This document shows, in pieces, positions 1-8,099 of a stretch of DNA of 64,000 nt (position 1 is its first letter; every line of letters begins with the position of its first letter). The stretch comes from CAKOSP01 sp964370755 (GTDB lineage: Bacteria > Bacillota_I > Bacilli_A > RF39 > UBA660): positions 7,468 through 71,467 of the forward strand of contig CAYJKL010000004.1 in assembly GCA_964370755.1 (NCBI GenBank). Reading direction: 5' to 3'. Below the pieces are notes generated by a model. It was not told the DNA's origin and did no database searches. It was given only the letters and a program-made list of their open reading frames with translations. Position numbers and translations under genes: made by a program.

Positions 1-1690
1 TATAATCTTCTTTACAGTATACTGCGCAGTAATTATTATTTACTACGGAACCGCCTGATTCAGTTTTTATTATACCTGTTTCGCAAGTGTTTTTATATGA
101 ATTGCCACCATCATCTAATTTATCAGACCAGGTAGTATCACTTACATTGTCACCTGTTACTGTTGTGGTTGGAGTCCCTGTAATACATCCTACTATATCA
201 AATGGGTCTTTTACATCAAAATCACCAGTAGAATTTTGATCTATCCATTCATTATCTTCATCTATATCTGATGGATTTATACAGTAGTTTGGTACTGTTA
301 TTTCATTCTTACACATATCTGGACATATTTCAACTTGAGTTGATAAACTTCCATCTATTAAATCTGTACCTGTATCTGATCCTTCGTCTAGAAATACTGC
401 AAATGTCTGAACTGCTCCAGTACCAGATAAATACAGAACTTCTGAAGGACTTACATTACCGTTATAAGAATAATTTATTGTAAAATGAGCGGGTGGACAT
501 TCACCATCTGGTATGTTATATACTAATTTGAAATTAATTTCTTTTATAGTATCAAGCGATATGTGTTTAAGTGCTTCTTCTGCTGCCGCAGTGCTAGTGT
601 ATGTTACTTTTGATTCGTCTTTTTTTACAATATCTATATTCATTGTTACTATATTATGTACTTGTGTTGTGATATAAAGTTTTTGTATATAATTATCACT
701 TTCAAAGTTTGTTGGATTTAAACTTGCTTGAACAACAGATTGTTTTAGTGTTTCATCCACTACATTTGGTCCTAGTTCATTAACAAATGATGGTGCAGCC
801 GTTACTGAACTACCGTCTTTTTCTTGTTCAATTAAACGAGCTTCTTCTAAAGCAGCATTGATGCCTTTACTTATTAATAATTGAATAATAAATGTAAAAT
901 AGTTATTTTGATATAAATCATATTTATATCCACCACTTTCCCAAATAGGTGACCCAGATTCATTTAATAAAGCACTATGAAAGGTTTTACCAGGGTTATA
1001 CCAACTTCTTGTTGAGTTAAAATCTTCTTTCATAATATTTACTAAATTTGATAAATCATCAATTGGTTTATCTGTCATGAATTGTGTTAAATATTTAACA
1101 TCTTCTTTTTGTTCTGCTGTTGTACTAGGATCATTTGCTATAAACGCCAAATATCCTAGTGCGAAGTCTACGTGGGCAGAAGCTGTTGTGCTCCATGTTG
1201 AATAACTAGAATCATTAAATATACCAATATAATAGGCTCTTATAGCAACTGATGTAACAAGATATAATTCATCATCAGTTAAGGAATAGTTTTTGCCATA
1301 AAATTCGAAGTTTTGACTTTCCCCTTGCTTGCTGCCTCCTAAACCGTATTTTAAGATTTCCGCTACTCCAGCATCCCTAATTCTAGTTTCTTCAAAAGTA
1401 ACTCCAAAATCATGCTGTTTTAAGTTGTAACCTGACGCGGCTGCTCCAGGATCCAAACAATATGCTGGTTGATCCAACCATGTACCTATGCTTATTTGAT
1501 ATCTATTTGTTCCATATCCTGACCCAATAGACGTTGCGCTACCGGTGTCTCCAATATTTATTAGTTGAGTTGTCTTATTACCATAACTTTTCCAAACAGG
1601 AGTTTCGTTTATTTCAATGGCATTAACATCATGACTTATAAGTAAAATTGTTAACAATAAAAATAAATTATATATTTTAATTTTTTTCAT
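1..1690 (-). CDS. Secreted surface protein, thioester-domain-like N-terminus (3' end cut by window edge)
   Basis: An open minus-strand frame from ATG at 1690 continues past base 1 with no stop, so about 563 residues are visible and the C-terminus is missing. It starts with a signal peptide (MKKIKIYNLF, hydrophobic to about residue 18, then HDVNA). Residues 75-82 read QPAYCLDPG and residues 145-151 read VTSVAIR, spaced as the Cys and TQxA motifs of Gram-positive thioester adhesin domains, but the Gln position is Ser. The visible end is Cys-rich (NNYCAVYCKEDY). A GGAG ribosome site lies inside the upstream gene, whose stop it overlaps by 14 bases, so the two are probably co-translated. Surface adhesin is inferred; a plain Cys-rich wall protein is the alternative. 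Confidence 0.75.
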   Translation of the reverse strand, partial: MKKIKIYNLFLLLTILLISHDVNAIEINETPVWKSYGNKTTQLINIGDTGSATSIGSGYGTNRYQISIGTWLDQPAYCLDPGAAASGYNLKQHDFGVTFEETRIRDAGVAEILKYGLGGSKQGESQNFEFYGKNYSLTDDELYLVTSVAIRAYYIGIFNDSSYSTWSTTASAHVDFALGYLAFIANDPSTTAEQKEDVKYLTQFMTDKPIDDLSNLVNIMKEDFNSTRSWYNPGKTFHSALLNESGSPIWESGGYKYDLYQNNYFTFIIQLLISKGINAALEEARLIEQEKDGSSVTAAPSFVNELGPNVVDETLKQSVVQASLNPTNFESDNYIQKLYITTQVHNIVTMNIDIVKKDESKVTYTSTAAAEEALKHISLDTIKEINFKLVYNIPDGECPPAHFTINYSYNGNVSPSEVLYLSGTGAVQTFAVFLDEGSDTGTDLIDGSLSTQVEICPDMCKNEITVPNYCINPSDIDEDNEWIDQNSTGDFDVKDPFDIVGCITGTPTTTVTGDNVSDTTWSDKLDDGGNSYKNTCETGIIKTESGGSVVNNNYCAVYCKEDY

Positions 1691-2411
1691 TTGATTTCTC
1701 TCCTATTTTTTTTCTGAATATAATTAAAGAACCTAATAATAATACTACAACAATTATTATTACAATTAGTAATACGTTATTACTATCATGACTTTCTTCG
1801 GTTTCTTCAGCGTCATCTTCTGTCTCAAATTTTTCTTCTTTTAGATCATCTAATTTTTGATAAAAAGAATCAGCGGATAAGTTTTCGTTAGTAGTAAATT
1901 CTTGACATATTGGTTCATCTTTAAAATCCAAACATTCATCTCTACCACTATACATGTTATATTTTGGCGTTGTTAAATAAAAAATTTTATTATTCTCGTT
2001 AGGGCAGCCTGTTATATCTGAAGTTTTAACTGTAAAAGTATATGTTATTACTTCATTATCATTGTAACCTTCCATTGCATATGTTCCTTCAACAAAATCT
2101 GTATATAATATAGTTTTTACCTCTGTATTATAATCATTAGTTACTTCTATAGTAAAATTATCTGTCATATTTAATACATTAATACTAATATATGGAACAA
2201 ATAATTTATAGTCTTCAGCTTCCTCTTCTGTTAAATCTTCTGGTGGTTCGTACATACTAGGATCCAATTCTAATTGTAGTATTTCATAATCCACCTTTAT
2301 TAAATTTGCCTCTGTTTTTAACTCCGATTGCTCCTCTACTGAGCATGCAGAATTTGCATTTACTATTAGTGGCATTGTTAATAGTAAAAAAGTATATAGT
2401 ATTTTTTTCAT
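1677..2411 (-). CDS. Secreted protein with C-terminal membrane anchor
   Basis: This 244-residue protein has a signal peptide (MKKILYTFLLLTMPLIVNA), an extracellular region with a few Cys, an acidic stretch (DDAEETEES) and a C-terminal hydrophobic helix (residues about 212-232) followed by basic RKKIGEK. That layout is a type I membrane-anchored surface protein. I do not recognise a domain. The start has a good AGGTAGG site and a promoter 27 bases upstream. Its stop overlaps the start of the downstream surface gene by 14 bases, so it is probably a partner or anchor for that large protein. The function is unknown. Confidence 0.8.
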   Translation of the reverse strand: MKKILYTFLLLTMPLIVNANSACSVEEQSELKTEANLIKVDYEILQLELDPSMYEPPEDLTEEEAEDYKLFVPYISINVLNMTDNFTIEVTNDYNTEVKTILYTDFVEGTYAMEGYNDNEVITYTFTVKTSDITGCPNENNKIFYLTTPKYNMYSGRDECLDFKDEPICQEFTTNENLSADSFYQKLDDLKEEKFETEDDAEETEESHDSNNVLLIVIIIVVVLLLGSLIIFRKKIGEKSNEKN

Positions 2412-2437
2412 TTAGTTATATCCTACCTTTCTAAATA

Positions 2438-2466
2438 ATTTTAACATAATATATTATTAATTTCAA
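2438..2466 (-). promoter_or_regulatory. Sigma-70-type promoter for the surface-protein pair
   Basis: On the minus strand, TTGAAA (2461-2466) is followed by a 17-base spacer and TAAAAT (2438-2443), just upstream of the gene starting at 2411. Confidence 0.6.
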
Positions 2467-2474
2467 CACTCTAA

Positions 2475-2503
2475 TTGTATATTTAGGAAATTTATGGTAT
2501 TAT
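2475..2503 (+). promoter_or_regulatory. Promoter for the phosphoesterase-like gene
   Basis: TTGTAT (2475-2480), a 17-base spacer and an extended TGG-TATTAT (to 2503). Transcription would begin near 2510, which rules out the upstream ATG at 2494 and supports the ATG at 2533. Confidence 0.55.
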
Positions 2504-2532
2504 ATTTTTATACTACGAGAGGAAGTTTTCTT

Positions 2533-3345
2533 ATGAAAAAAATTATCATTGTTGTTTTACTTTTATTTATTTTATTATTTTTATATACGAGATATGTAGA
2601 ACTATATCAAATAAATGTAAATGAATATACTATTGAAAATTCTAATATACCGGTTTCTTTTGATGGAATTAAAATTGTTCAATTTTCTGATACTTTAATT
2701 AGTGAAGTTTATACTTTAGAGCACTTTGAGAAAATAGTTAACGAAATTAACTCTTTAGATGCTGATATTGTTATTTTTTCTGGAGATTTAATTGATGATA
2801 ATTATAAACTAAGTGATAGTGATAAAACTAAATTAATTAAGTTATTATCTAGTATTAAAAGTACCCAATTTAATTTTGCTATAGTTGGCGATAATGATCA
2901 AAAGATCATTACAGATTATAGTGATATAATGAAGCATAGTGAATTTATTTTGCTAGATAATAAATCTTATCCTTTATTTTACAAAGATAACTCACCTATT
3001 GTTTTAACTGGTTTAACAGATACTAGTAATTTAACTGAAAGTTATAAAATAGACGATACTATAGATAGTACTTACAGCATTACTCTAATGCATAAACCTG
3101 ATGATGCTAGTAAAATTATTGATTATACTGATTTAGTACTTGGGGCACACTCTTTAGGCGGATATATTAATTTACCTTTTATCGGTCCTGTACTTGAAAA
3201 AGATGGAGCCACTAAGTATATTAATGGTTATTATAATTTAAATGATACCCCGATATACGTTAGTAATGGACTTGGTACTGAGAATACTCACCTTAGATTT
3301 AATAACTCTCCTTCAATTAATTTATATAGATTAAAAGTTAGCTAG
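2533..3345 (+). CDS. Membrane-anchored metallophosphoesterase-like protein with degenerate metal site
   Basis: 270 residues, starting at ATG 2533, which follows GAGAGGAAG. An N-terminal membrane helix (KKIIIVVLLLFILLFLY) precedes a calcineurin-like phosphoesterase fold of the YkuE type. The usual motifs are recognisable but altered. DxH is FSDTL, so His becomes Leu. GDLxD is intact as SGDLID. GNHD is GDND. The LxH motif is kept (LMHKPD). GHTHGG is AHSLGG, so the second His becomes Leu. Several metal ligands are therefore missing. In the family these enzymes hydrolyse phosphoesters such as lipid A or wall-precursor intermediates. This copy may be a non-catalytic relative or use a rearranged site. 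It has its own promoter and terminator, so it is monocistronic. Confidence 0.75.
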   Translation: MKKIIIVVLLLFILLFLYTRYVELYQINVNEYTIENSNIPVSFDGIKIVQFSDTLISEVYTLEHFEKIVNEINSLDADIVIFSGDLIDDNYKLSDSDKTKLIKLLSSIKSTQFNFAIVGDNDQKIITDYSDIMKHSEFILLDNKSYPLFYKDNSPIVLTGLTDTSNLTESYKIDDTIDSTYSITLMHKPDDASKIIDYTDLVLGAHSLGGYINLPFIGPVLEKDGATKYINGYYNLNDTPIYVSNGLGTENTHLRFNNSPSINLYRLKVS

Positions 3346-3359
3346 TATAACTTTTTTTT
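3334..3359 (+). terminator. Intrinsic terminator
   Basis: AAAGTTA (3334-3340) pairs with TAACTTT (3348-3354) and runs into eight T, overlapping the stop region of the phosphoesterase-like gene. Confidence 0.65.
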
Positions 3360-3394
3360 ATTGGTTAATAATATTTATGAAAGGATTGATATAT

Positions 3395-3604
3395 ATGGGT
3401 AAAGTACCTAAAATGATTTCTACTAAAGATTTATCTTATATAAGTGATATGTTTAACTGGAATATGATACTAGTTAATAAACTTAATTTATTTTTAGAAG
3501 AAGTTACTGATGAAGAAATGAAAACATTATTTAGTAATGCTCTTGATATGCATACTAAGCACGCTAATAATTTAATTGGAATTTTAAAAGGAGGTAATGA
3601 GTAA
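3395..3604 (+). CDS. Small CotF-like / ferritin-like helical protein
   Basis: 69 residues from ATG 3395, chosen because AAAGGA lies 9 bases upstream; the earlier in-frame ATG at 3377 has no ribosome site. The sequence (MISTKDLSYISDMFNWN, then helices ending in a MHTKHANNLIGIL segment) resembles the short proteins paired with spore coat F-type proteins in Bacillota. The stop overlaps the next start as TAATG, so the two are translationally coupled. Coat-related assignment rests on family resemblance only; the role in this organism is unknown. Confidence 0.6.
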   Translation: MGKVPKMISTKDLSYISDMFNWNMILVNKLNLFLEEVTDEEMKTLFSNALDMHTKHANNLIGILKGGNE

Positions 3605-3864
3605 TGGATGAAAAATATTATCTATTTGATTTACTAGCTAGCGAAAAGAATATGGGAGTTAATATGGCTACTGCTATAAATGAGGCAAGCTGTGATTATT
3701 TATATAAAAAATATATGACAATGTATAAAGAAGTTAGTGAAATGCAAAAAGATTTATTTAACTATGCTTATTCTTCAAACTTTTATACACTTGAAGAAGC
3801 AGATTCTAAGAAATGTCAAACTGAGGTTGATAAAATGGAAAGTGAAATGAATAACTCAATATAA
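3604..3864 (+). CDS. CotF-domain-like protein
   Basis: 86 residues, with a near-perfect AGGAGG site inside the preceding gene. The pattern (DLLASEKNMGVNMATAINEA, then helices with tyrosines and an EMQKDLFNYAYS segment) matches coat F-domain proteins (PF07875-type), ferritin-like helical bundles first known from the Bacillus spore coat but also present in non-sporulating Bacillota. It forms a two-gene unit with the 69-residue protein upstream and ends at a bidirectional terminator. Confidence 0.65.
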   Translation: MDEKYYLFDLLASEKNMGVNMATAINEASCDYLYKKYMTMYKEVSEMQKDLFNYAYSSNFYTLEEADSKKCQTEVDKMESEMNNSI

Positions 3865-3900
3865 AAAAATTAGGATTTTTTTCTTCTCCTAATTTTTTTT
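3863..3900. terminator. Bidirectional terminator between convergent genes
   Basis: AAAAAAATTAGGA (3863-3875) pairs perfectly with TCCTAATTTTTTT (3888-3900). It serves the CotF-like pair on the plus strand and the membrane protein gene on the minus strand, whose stop lies inside the hairpin. Confidence 0.8.
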
Positions 3901-4232
3901 ATTTTAATATAAACAAATTCTGTTATTACAAATATTATACATAATAATCTAGCAACAAAGTATGTATTTAGTATATATGAAAGTATTCCTGGAAGCATGA
4001 AACCTAGTATGAATATGATAATTATAATTATCGATAGTACTATGGATATTATTTCACCAAAAACTATTTTTAATAAAATATATTCTCTTAAAAGCGGAAT
4101 CCATACTATATAGGTTCTTTTTTTATAGTGTTTTTCATGTAATTGATTTAGTATTTCTCCGAGTAATCCATAAAATGCGACTAATATAATAAATATAATT
4201 ATGTGTGCTGGCACACTTAGATCTAAAAGCAT
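3870..4232 (-). CDS. Small integral membrane protein, unknown
   Basis: 120 residues with three likely membrane helices (residues about 8-28, 57-80 and 83-108), a cytoplasmic loop rich in His/Lys (NQLHEKHYKKRTY) and a strongly basic tail (KIKKIRRRKKS). No family is recognised. The start has AAAGGAAGTG upstream. It lies downstream of ligA in the same direction but behind a ligA terminator, with only a weak promoter-like TTGTAT/TAACAT pair between, so separate transcription or readthrough are both possible. Confidence 0.65.
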   Translation of the reverse strand: MLLDLSVPAHIIIFIILVAFYGLLGEILNQLHEKHYKKRTYIVWIPLLREYILLKIVFGEIISIVLSIIIIIIFILGFMLPGILSYILNTYFVARLLCIIFVITEFVYIKIKKIRRRKKS

Positions 4233-4291
4233 AATATCACTTCCTTTACTTCGAAGTTCAATGTTAGTATTTATGCCTTAATTATACAAGT

Positions 4292-4315
4292 AAAAAAGTT
4301 ATTTGTCCATAACTT
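4292..4315 (-). terminator. ligA terminator
   Basis: On the minus strand AAGTTAT and ATAACTT (plus positions 4309-4315 and 4296-4302) form a stem around a 6-base loop, followed by a T run. The stop codon of ligA lies inside the stem. Confidence 0.6.
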
Positions 4316-6284
4316 CTTTAATTTTTTCTTCATTCCAAATATTTATATTTAATTTTTTAGCTTTTTCTAGTTTACTTCCAGCGTTTTCACCTACAATAAG
4401 GCAATCTGTATTTTTACTCACTGAGTCGCTTACTTTTCCGCTAAAATGCTCTATAAATGCTTTTATATCATCTCTTACTAAGTTTTCAAAAGATCCTGTT
4501 ATAACAAATTTTTTGTTAGTTATTTCTTCGTGAATCATTTTTTCTTCACCTTTATAAATAATATTTAATCCAATATTTTTTAGATTATCTATTAAATTTT
4601 TATTTTCATTAAAGTAATTTACTATATTTTCTGCTAAGATATCTCCAAAATCTTCTAAAGCACTTAATTCTTCTTTAGAGGCAATCATTAATGCATCTAT
4701 GTTTTTAAAATGCTCTGCTAAATCTTTTGCTTTCTTTTTTCCTATCCCTGGAATACCTAGTCCAAATATAAGTCTTTCTAAACTATTTTCTTTACTATTT
4801 TCAATATTTTCAAGAATCTTATTAATACTCTTTTCGCCATATCCGTTTAATAGTTTTATTTCTTCTTTATGCTTATCTAAGCTATAAAAACCTTCAATTT
4901 TAGTAACAAATCCTAGGTTATAAAACTCTTCGATTATTTCTTCTCCTAAACTTTCAATATTCATTGCACCCTTTGATGCAAAATGAACAAGTGAGTTTGC
5001 TATTCTTGCAGGACAATTTAAATTTTCGCAAAAATGGTCTGTTTTACCATCTTTTTTTATTAAATCATGACTACAAATCGGACACTTATTAATCATAACA
5101 AATGCTTTTTCAGTTCCTTGTCTTCGATCTTTTTTAGATTCGATTACTTCAGGTATTACATCTCCCGCTTTTCTTATTGCTACTATATCTCCGATTTTTA
5201 AATCTTTTTCTTTTATGTAATCCTCATTATGAAGAGTTGCTCTTGCTATTGTTGATCCCATTAAAAGAGTTGGCGTTAGTACTGCGTTAGGTGTAATTTG
5301 CCCAGTTCTTCCTACTGTAAAAATAATATCTTCAAGGGTTGTTAAAACTTCCTCTGGTGGGAATTTATATGCTCTACACCATCTTGGATATTTTGATGTT
5401 TTCCCTAAACTTTTTTGAATACTTAAATCATTTACTTTAATTACAATTCCATCTATTTCGTATGGTAATGATTTTCTTTTTTCAGCAATACTTTCGATAA
5501 AGTTTATTACTTCATCTATGTTTTTAGCAACTTTTTTTTCATCATTTACTTTAAAACCTAAATTTTTCATAAAATGAAGTGATTCGCTATGAGTTGTTAT
5601 GTCATACTCTTCCGGATTAGGCAAATGATAAATGAAGTTATCTAGATTTCTTTTTGCACAAACTTTTGGATCTAACTGTCTTGCCGAGCCTGCAGCAGCG
5701 TTTCTTACATTTTGAAACACTTGCTCATTATTTTTTACTCTTTCTTCATTAAGTTTTTTAAGAGTTGCTTTATTCATATATATTTCGCCGCGAACTTCGA
5801 TATCAATTTCACGACTTAATTTAAGTGGAATATTTTTTATTGTTTTTACATTTTCAGTAATGTTTTCGCCAGTTATTCCGTCTCCTCTGGTAGCACCACT
5901 TATAAGAGTCCCTTTTTCATAATGGAGTGATACACTTATTCCATCTATTTTTAGCTCACAAGTATATTCTATATCATTATAATTTTCTCTTACTTTTTTA
6001 TCAAAAGAAATTAACTCTTCATAATTAAATGCATCTTCAATAGAAAGCATTGGAATACTATGAACTAGTTTATCAAATTTATCAAGTTTTGCTCCACCTA
6101 CTCTTTTAGTAGGACTATTTGGATCACTAAATTCCGGATAATCTTCTTCAAGTTTTCTTAAGTTTCTAAGCATACTATCGTATTCATGGTCCGTAATAGT
6201 TGGATTATCATGAACATAATAAGCGTCATTTGCCTCGTTAATTTCTTTAATTAACTTACTTATTTTTTCTTTTATATTTTCCAT
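4299..6284 (-). CDS. ligA: NAD-dependent DNA ligase LigA
   Basis: 661 residues, the usual length for bacterial LigA. It seals nicks in duplex DNA using NAD+ during replication and repair. The adenylation motif KIDG has its AMP-accepting Lys at residue 112, and the N-terminal Ia domain contains YYVHDNPTITDHEYD. The OB fold region (VGRTGQITPNAVL), a four-Cys zinc finger (CPIC and CENLNC), helix-hairpin-helix repeats (LIFGLGIPGIGKKKA) and a C-terminal BRCT domain (FVITGSFENL) follow in order. It starts one base after the stop of the upstream nucleotidyltransferase, behind GGAG, and is the last gene of the pcrA operon. Confidence 0.98.
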   Translation of the reverse strand: MENIKEKISKLIKEINEANDAYYVHDNPTITDHEYDSMLRNLRKLEEDYPEFSDPNSPTKRVGGAKLDKFDKLVHSIPMLSIEDAFNYEELISFDKKVRENYNDIEYTCELKIDGISVSLHYEKGTLISGATRGDGITGENITENVKTIKNIPLKLSREIDIEVRGEIYMNKATLKKLNEERVKNNEQVFQNVRNAAAGSARQLDPKVCAKRNLDNFIYHLPNPEEYDITTHSESLHFMKNLGFKVNDEKKVAKNIDEVINFIESIAEKRKSLPYEIDGIVIKVNDLSIQKSLGKTSKYPRWCRAYKFPPEEVLTTLEDIIFTVGRTGQITPNAVLTPTLLMGSTIARATLHNEDYIKEKDLKIGDIVAIRKAGDVIPEVIESKKDRRQGTEKAFVMINKCPICSHDLIKKDGKTDHFCENLNCPARIANSLVHFASKGAMNIESLGEEIIEEFYNLGFVTKIEGFYSLDKHKEEIKLLNGYGEKSINKILENIENSKENSLERLIFGLGIPGIGKKKAKDLAEHFKNIDALMIASKEELSALEDFGDILAENIVNYFNENKNLIDNLKNIGLNIIYKGEEKMIHEEITNKKFVITGSFENLVRDDIKAFIEHFSGKVSDSVSKNTDCLIVGENAGSKLEKAKKLNINIWNEEKIKEVMDK

Positions 6285-6285
6285 C

Positions 6286-7179
6286 TTAACTCCATAAGTT
6301 ATCTGGATACTCTCCTACTTCAATAAGCTTTTTAATCTCTTCTTTAACCATATCAGCATCTTCTTTATAAGTTATACCAAACCAACTAGACTCCGATATA
6401 TCTTCATATAATACTATGTTCCCTTCAAAAATATTTGTAGTTAAACATGTTGGTAAGAAACATTCATTTTTTTCATTTATATCTTCTAAGAATGCACAAT
6501 AAAAGCTATAAAGCAAATCAAATACTGATGGTTTAAGTACGAAAAAGTTTACTGAGCATGGTCTATTTTCGTCTACTTCAAACTTTTCATCAGTAAGTAA
6601 GTTTGTTGCCATGTAAATATCACCAGCTTTTTCTATTTCTGATTCTACTATTTTAGTTATCATTTTATTATCAGTAAATGATACTCCTCTTTTAACGGTT
6701 CCAGTTTCTCCTGATACATATTTAAGTGGATAATTTACTGTTAAATAGTCATATATATTTGGATTTTCATCTATAAATTTAGATGCTTTTTCAAAAGCGC
6801 TTCTTCCATAAAAATCATCTGCATTAATTACTATAAATGGTTCATTAACTTTTTTTGCTGCACATAAAAGTGCGTGTCCTGTCCCAAGCATTTTTTCTCT
6901 ATTTGATGGCACTCCATATCCTTGGTCTACTGTATCTAATTCTTGGTATGCAAACTCTACTTTTATTTTATCTTTAAAGTTTGTTATTACATTTTCTCTA
7001 AAAAGATCTTCATGTTCTTTTCTAATTATAAATACCACTTTGTCAAAGCCATATTTAATTGCATTGAATACATTATAATCACTTATTATTTCTCCATTTG
7101 GACCTACTGGTTCAATTTGTTTGATTCCACCGAATCTTGACCCCATTCCAGCGGCCATAATTACTAAAGTTTTGTTCAT
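6286..7179 (-). CDS. Nucleotidyltransferase family protein (sugar-phosphate NTP transferase-like), copy 2
   Basis: 297 residues. The start MNKTLVIMAAGMGSRFGGIKQ has the Gly-rich GxGxR...K nucleotide-binding signature of the NTP_transferase family (PF00483-type), which joins an NTP to a sugar-1-phosphate or similar alcohol phosphate. INADDFYG supplies the metal-binding Asp. It is a tandem paralogue of the gene immediately upstream, which lies one base away, and both sit between pcrA and ligA in one operon. The substrate cannot be read from the sequence; supply of an activated precursor to the surface-glycan locus is a guess. Confidence 0.88.
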   Translation of the reverse strand: MNKTLVIMAAGMGSRFGGIKQIEPVGPNGEIISDYNVFNAIKYGFDKVVFIIRKEHEDLFRENVITNFKDKIKVEFAYQELDTVDQGYGVPSNREKMLGTGHALLCAAKKVNEPFIVINADDFYGRSAFEKASKFIDENPNIYDYLTVNYPLKYVSGETGTVKRGVSFTDNKMITKIVESEIEKAGDIYMATNLLTDEKFEVDENRPCSVNFFVLKPSVFDLLYSFYCAFLEDINEKNECFLPTCLTTNIFEGNIVLYEDISESSWFGITYKEDADMVKEEIKKLIEVGEYPDNLWS

Positions 7180-7180
7180 T

Positions 7181-8080
7181 TTAATTCTCCCATAAATTTC
7201 TTGGATATTCTCCAGCTTCTATCATTTTATTTATTTCACTTTTGAACCCTTCTAAATCTTCTTTATATGTAATTCCCATCCATTTTGAATCTGTAATTAC
7301 TTCGAATAACTTAATTTTTTCTTTTTTTATGTATTCATTTAAGAATATTGATAATAAACACTCGTTAGTGTCATTTATATTTTTTAGGAATTCTAAATAA
7401 TATTCTTCTAAATGTTTAAATATTGAAGTTTTATAAACAAAGAAATTCATTGAACATCCCATATTACCATCTACTTCAAATAATTCTTCTTTATCTAGTT
7501 CTTTAGCTATGTATTTACCATTTTCTTCTTTTATTACTGATTCTAGTACATTATTAAGGTTTCCTTCATTATCTTTATAACAAAGACCTCTTTTAACTTC
7601 AAGTGCACCACTTGTAACATTTTTAAGTGGATAATTAATCGTTAAATGTGTATCTTCGTTTAAACTAATGTCCATAAATGCTGATGCACTTTCTAAAGCT
7701 TTTTCTCCATAAAAGTCATCTGCATTAAGTATTCCAAACGTTCCATCTATAACATTTTTTGCACAAAGTAATGCATGCACTGTACCAAGCATTTTTGTTC
7801 TTGTTTCAGGTATCTTATATTCTGGATATATTTCATTTAACTCTTGAAAAGCAAATGCAATTTCTACTTTATCTTTATATTTACTAACTATTTTTTCTTC
7901 AAAAATTTGCAAGTGCTCTCTTCTAATTATAAATACTATTTTTGTAAAACCATGCTTAATTGCGTTATAAATATTGTAATCACTTATTATTTCTCCACTT
8001 GGTCCTACTGGTTCAAGTTGTTTTATTCCTCCAAATCTTGATCCCATTCCTGCTGCTAATATTACTAGCGTCTTTTTCAT
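7181..8080 (-). CDS. Nucleotidyltransferase family protein (sugar-phosphate NTP transferase-like), copy 1
   Basis: 299 residues with the same architecture as its downstream paralogue: LAAGMGSRFGGIKQLEPVGP at the N-terminus, GTVHALLCAK, LNADDFYG for metal binding and a conserved C-terminal block (WMGITYKED ... AGEYPRNLW). Compared with the second copy, the core is conserved but the 150-220 region differs, suggesting related rather than identical substrates. The start has GAGAAGGAGA. It lies 19 bases downstream of pcrA. Confidence 0.88.
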   Translation of the reverse strand: MKKTLVILAAGMGSRFGGIKQLEPVGPSGEIISDYNIYNAIKHGFTKIVFIIRREHLQIFEEKIVSKYKDKVEIAFAFQELNEIYPEYKIPETRTKMLGTVHALLCAKNVIDGTFGILNADDFYGEKALESASAFMDISLNEDTHLTINYPLKNVTSGALEVKRGLCYKDNEGNLNNVLESVIKEENGKYIAKELDKEELFEVDGNMGCSMNFFVYKTSIFKHLEEYYLEFLKNINDTNECLLSIFLNEYIKKEKIKLFEVITDSKWMGITYKEDLEGFKSEINKMIEAGEYPRNLWEN

Positions 8081-8099
8081 ATTTTATTTTCTCCTTCTC

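Noticed and set aside
271..483. A 70-codon plus-strand frame at the left edge
   Set aside because: Leu/Tyr-rich shadow of the open minus-strand surface-protein gene that runs off the window.
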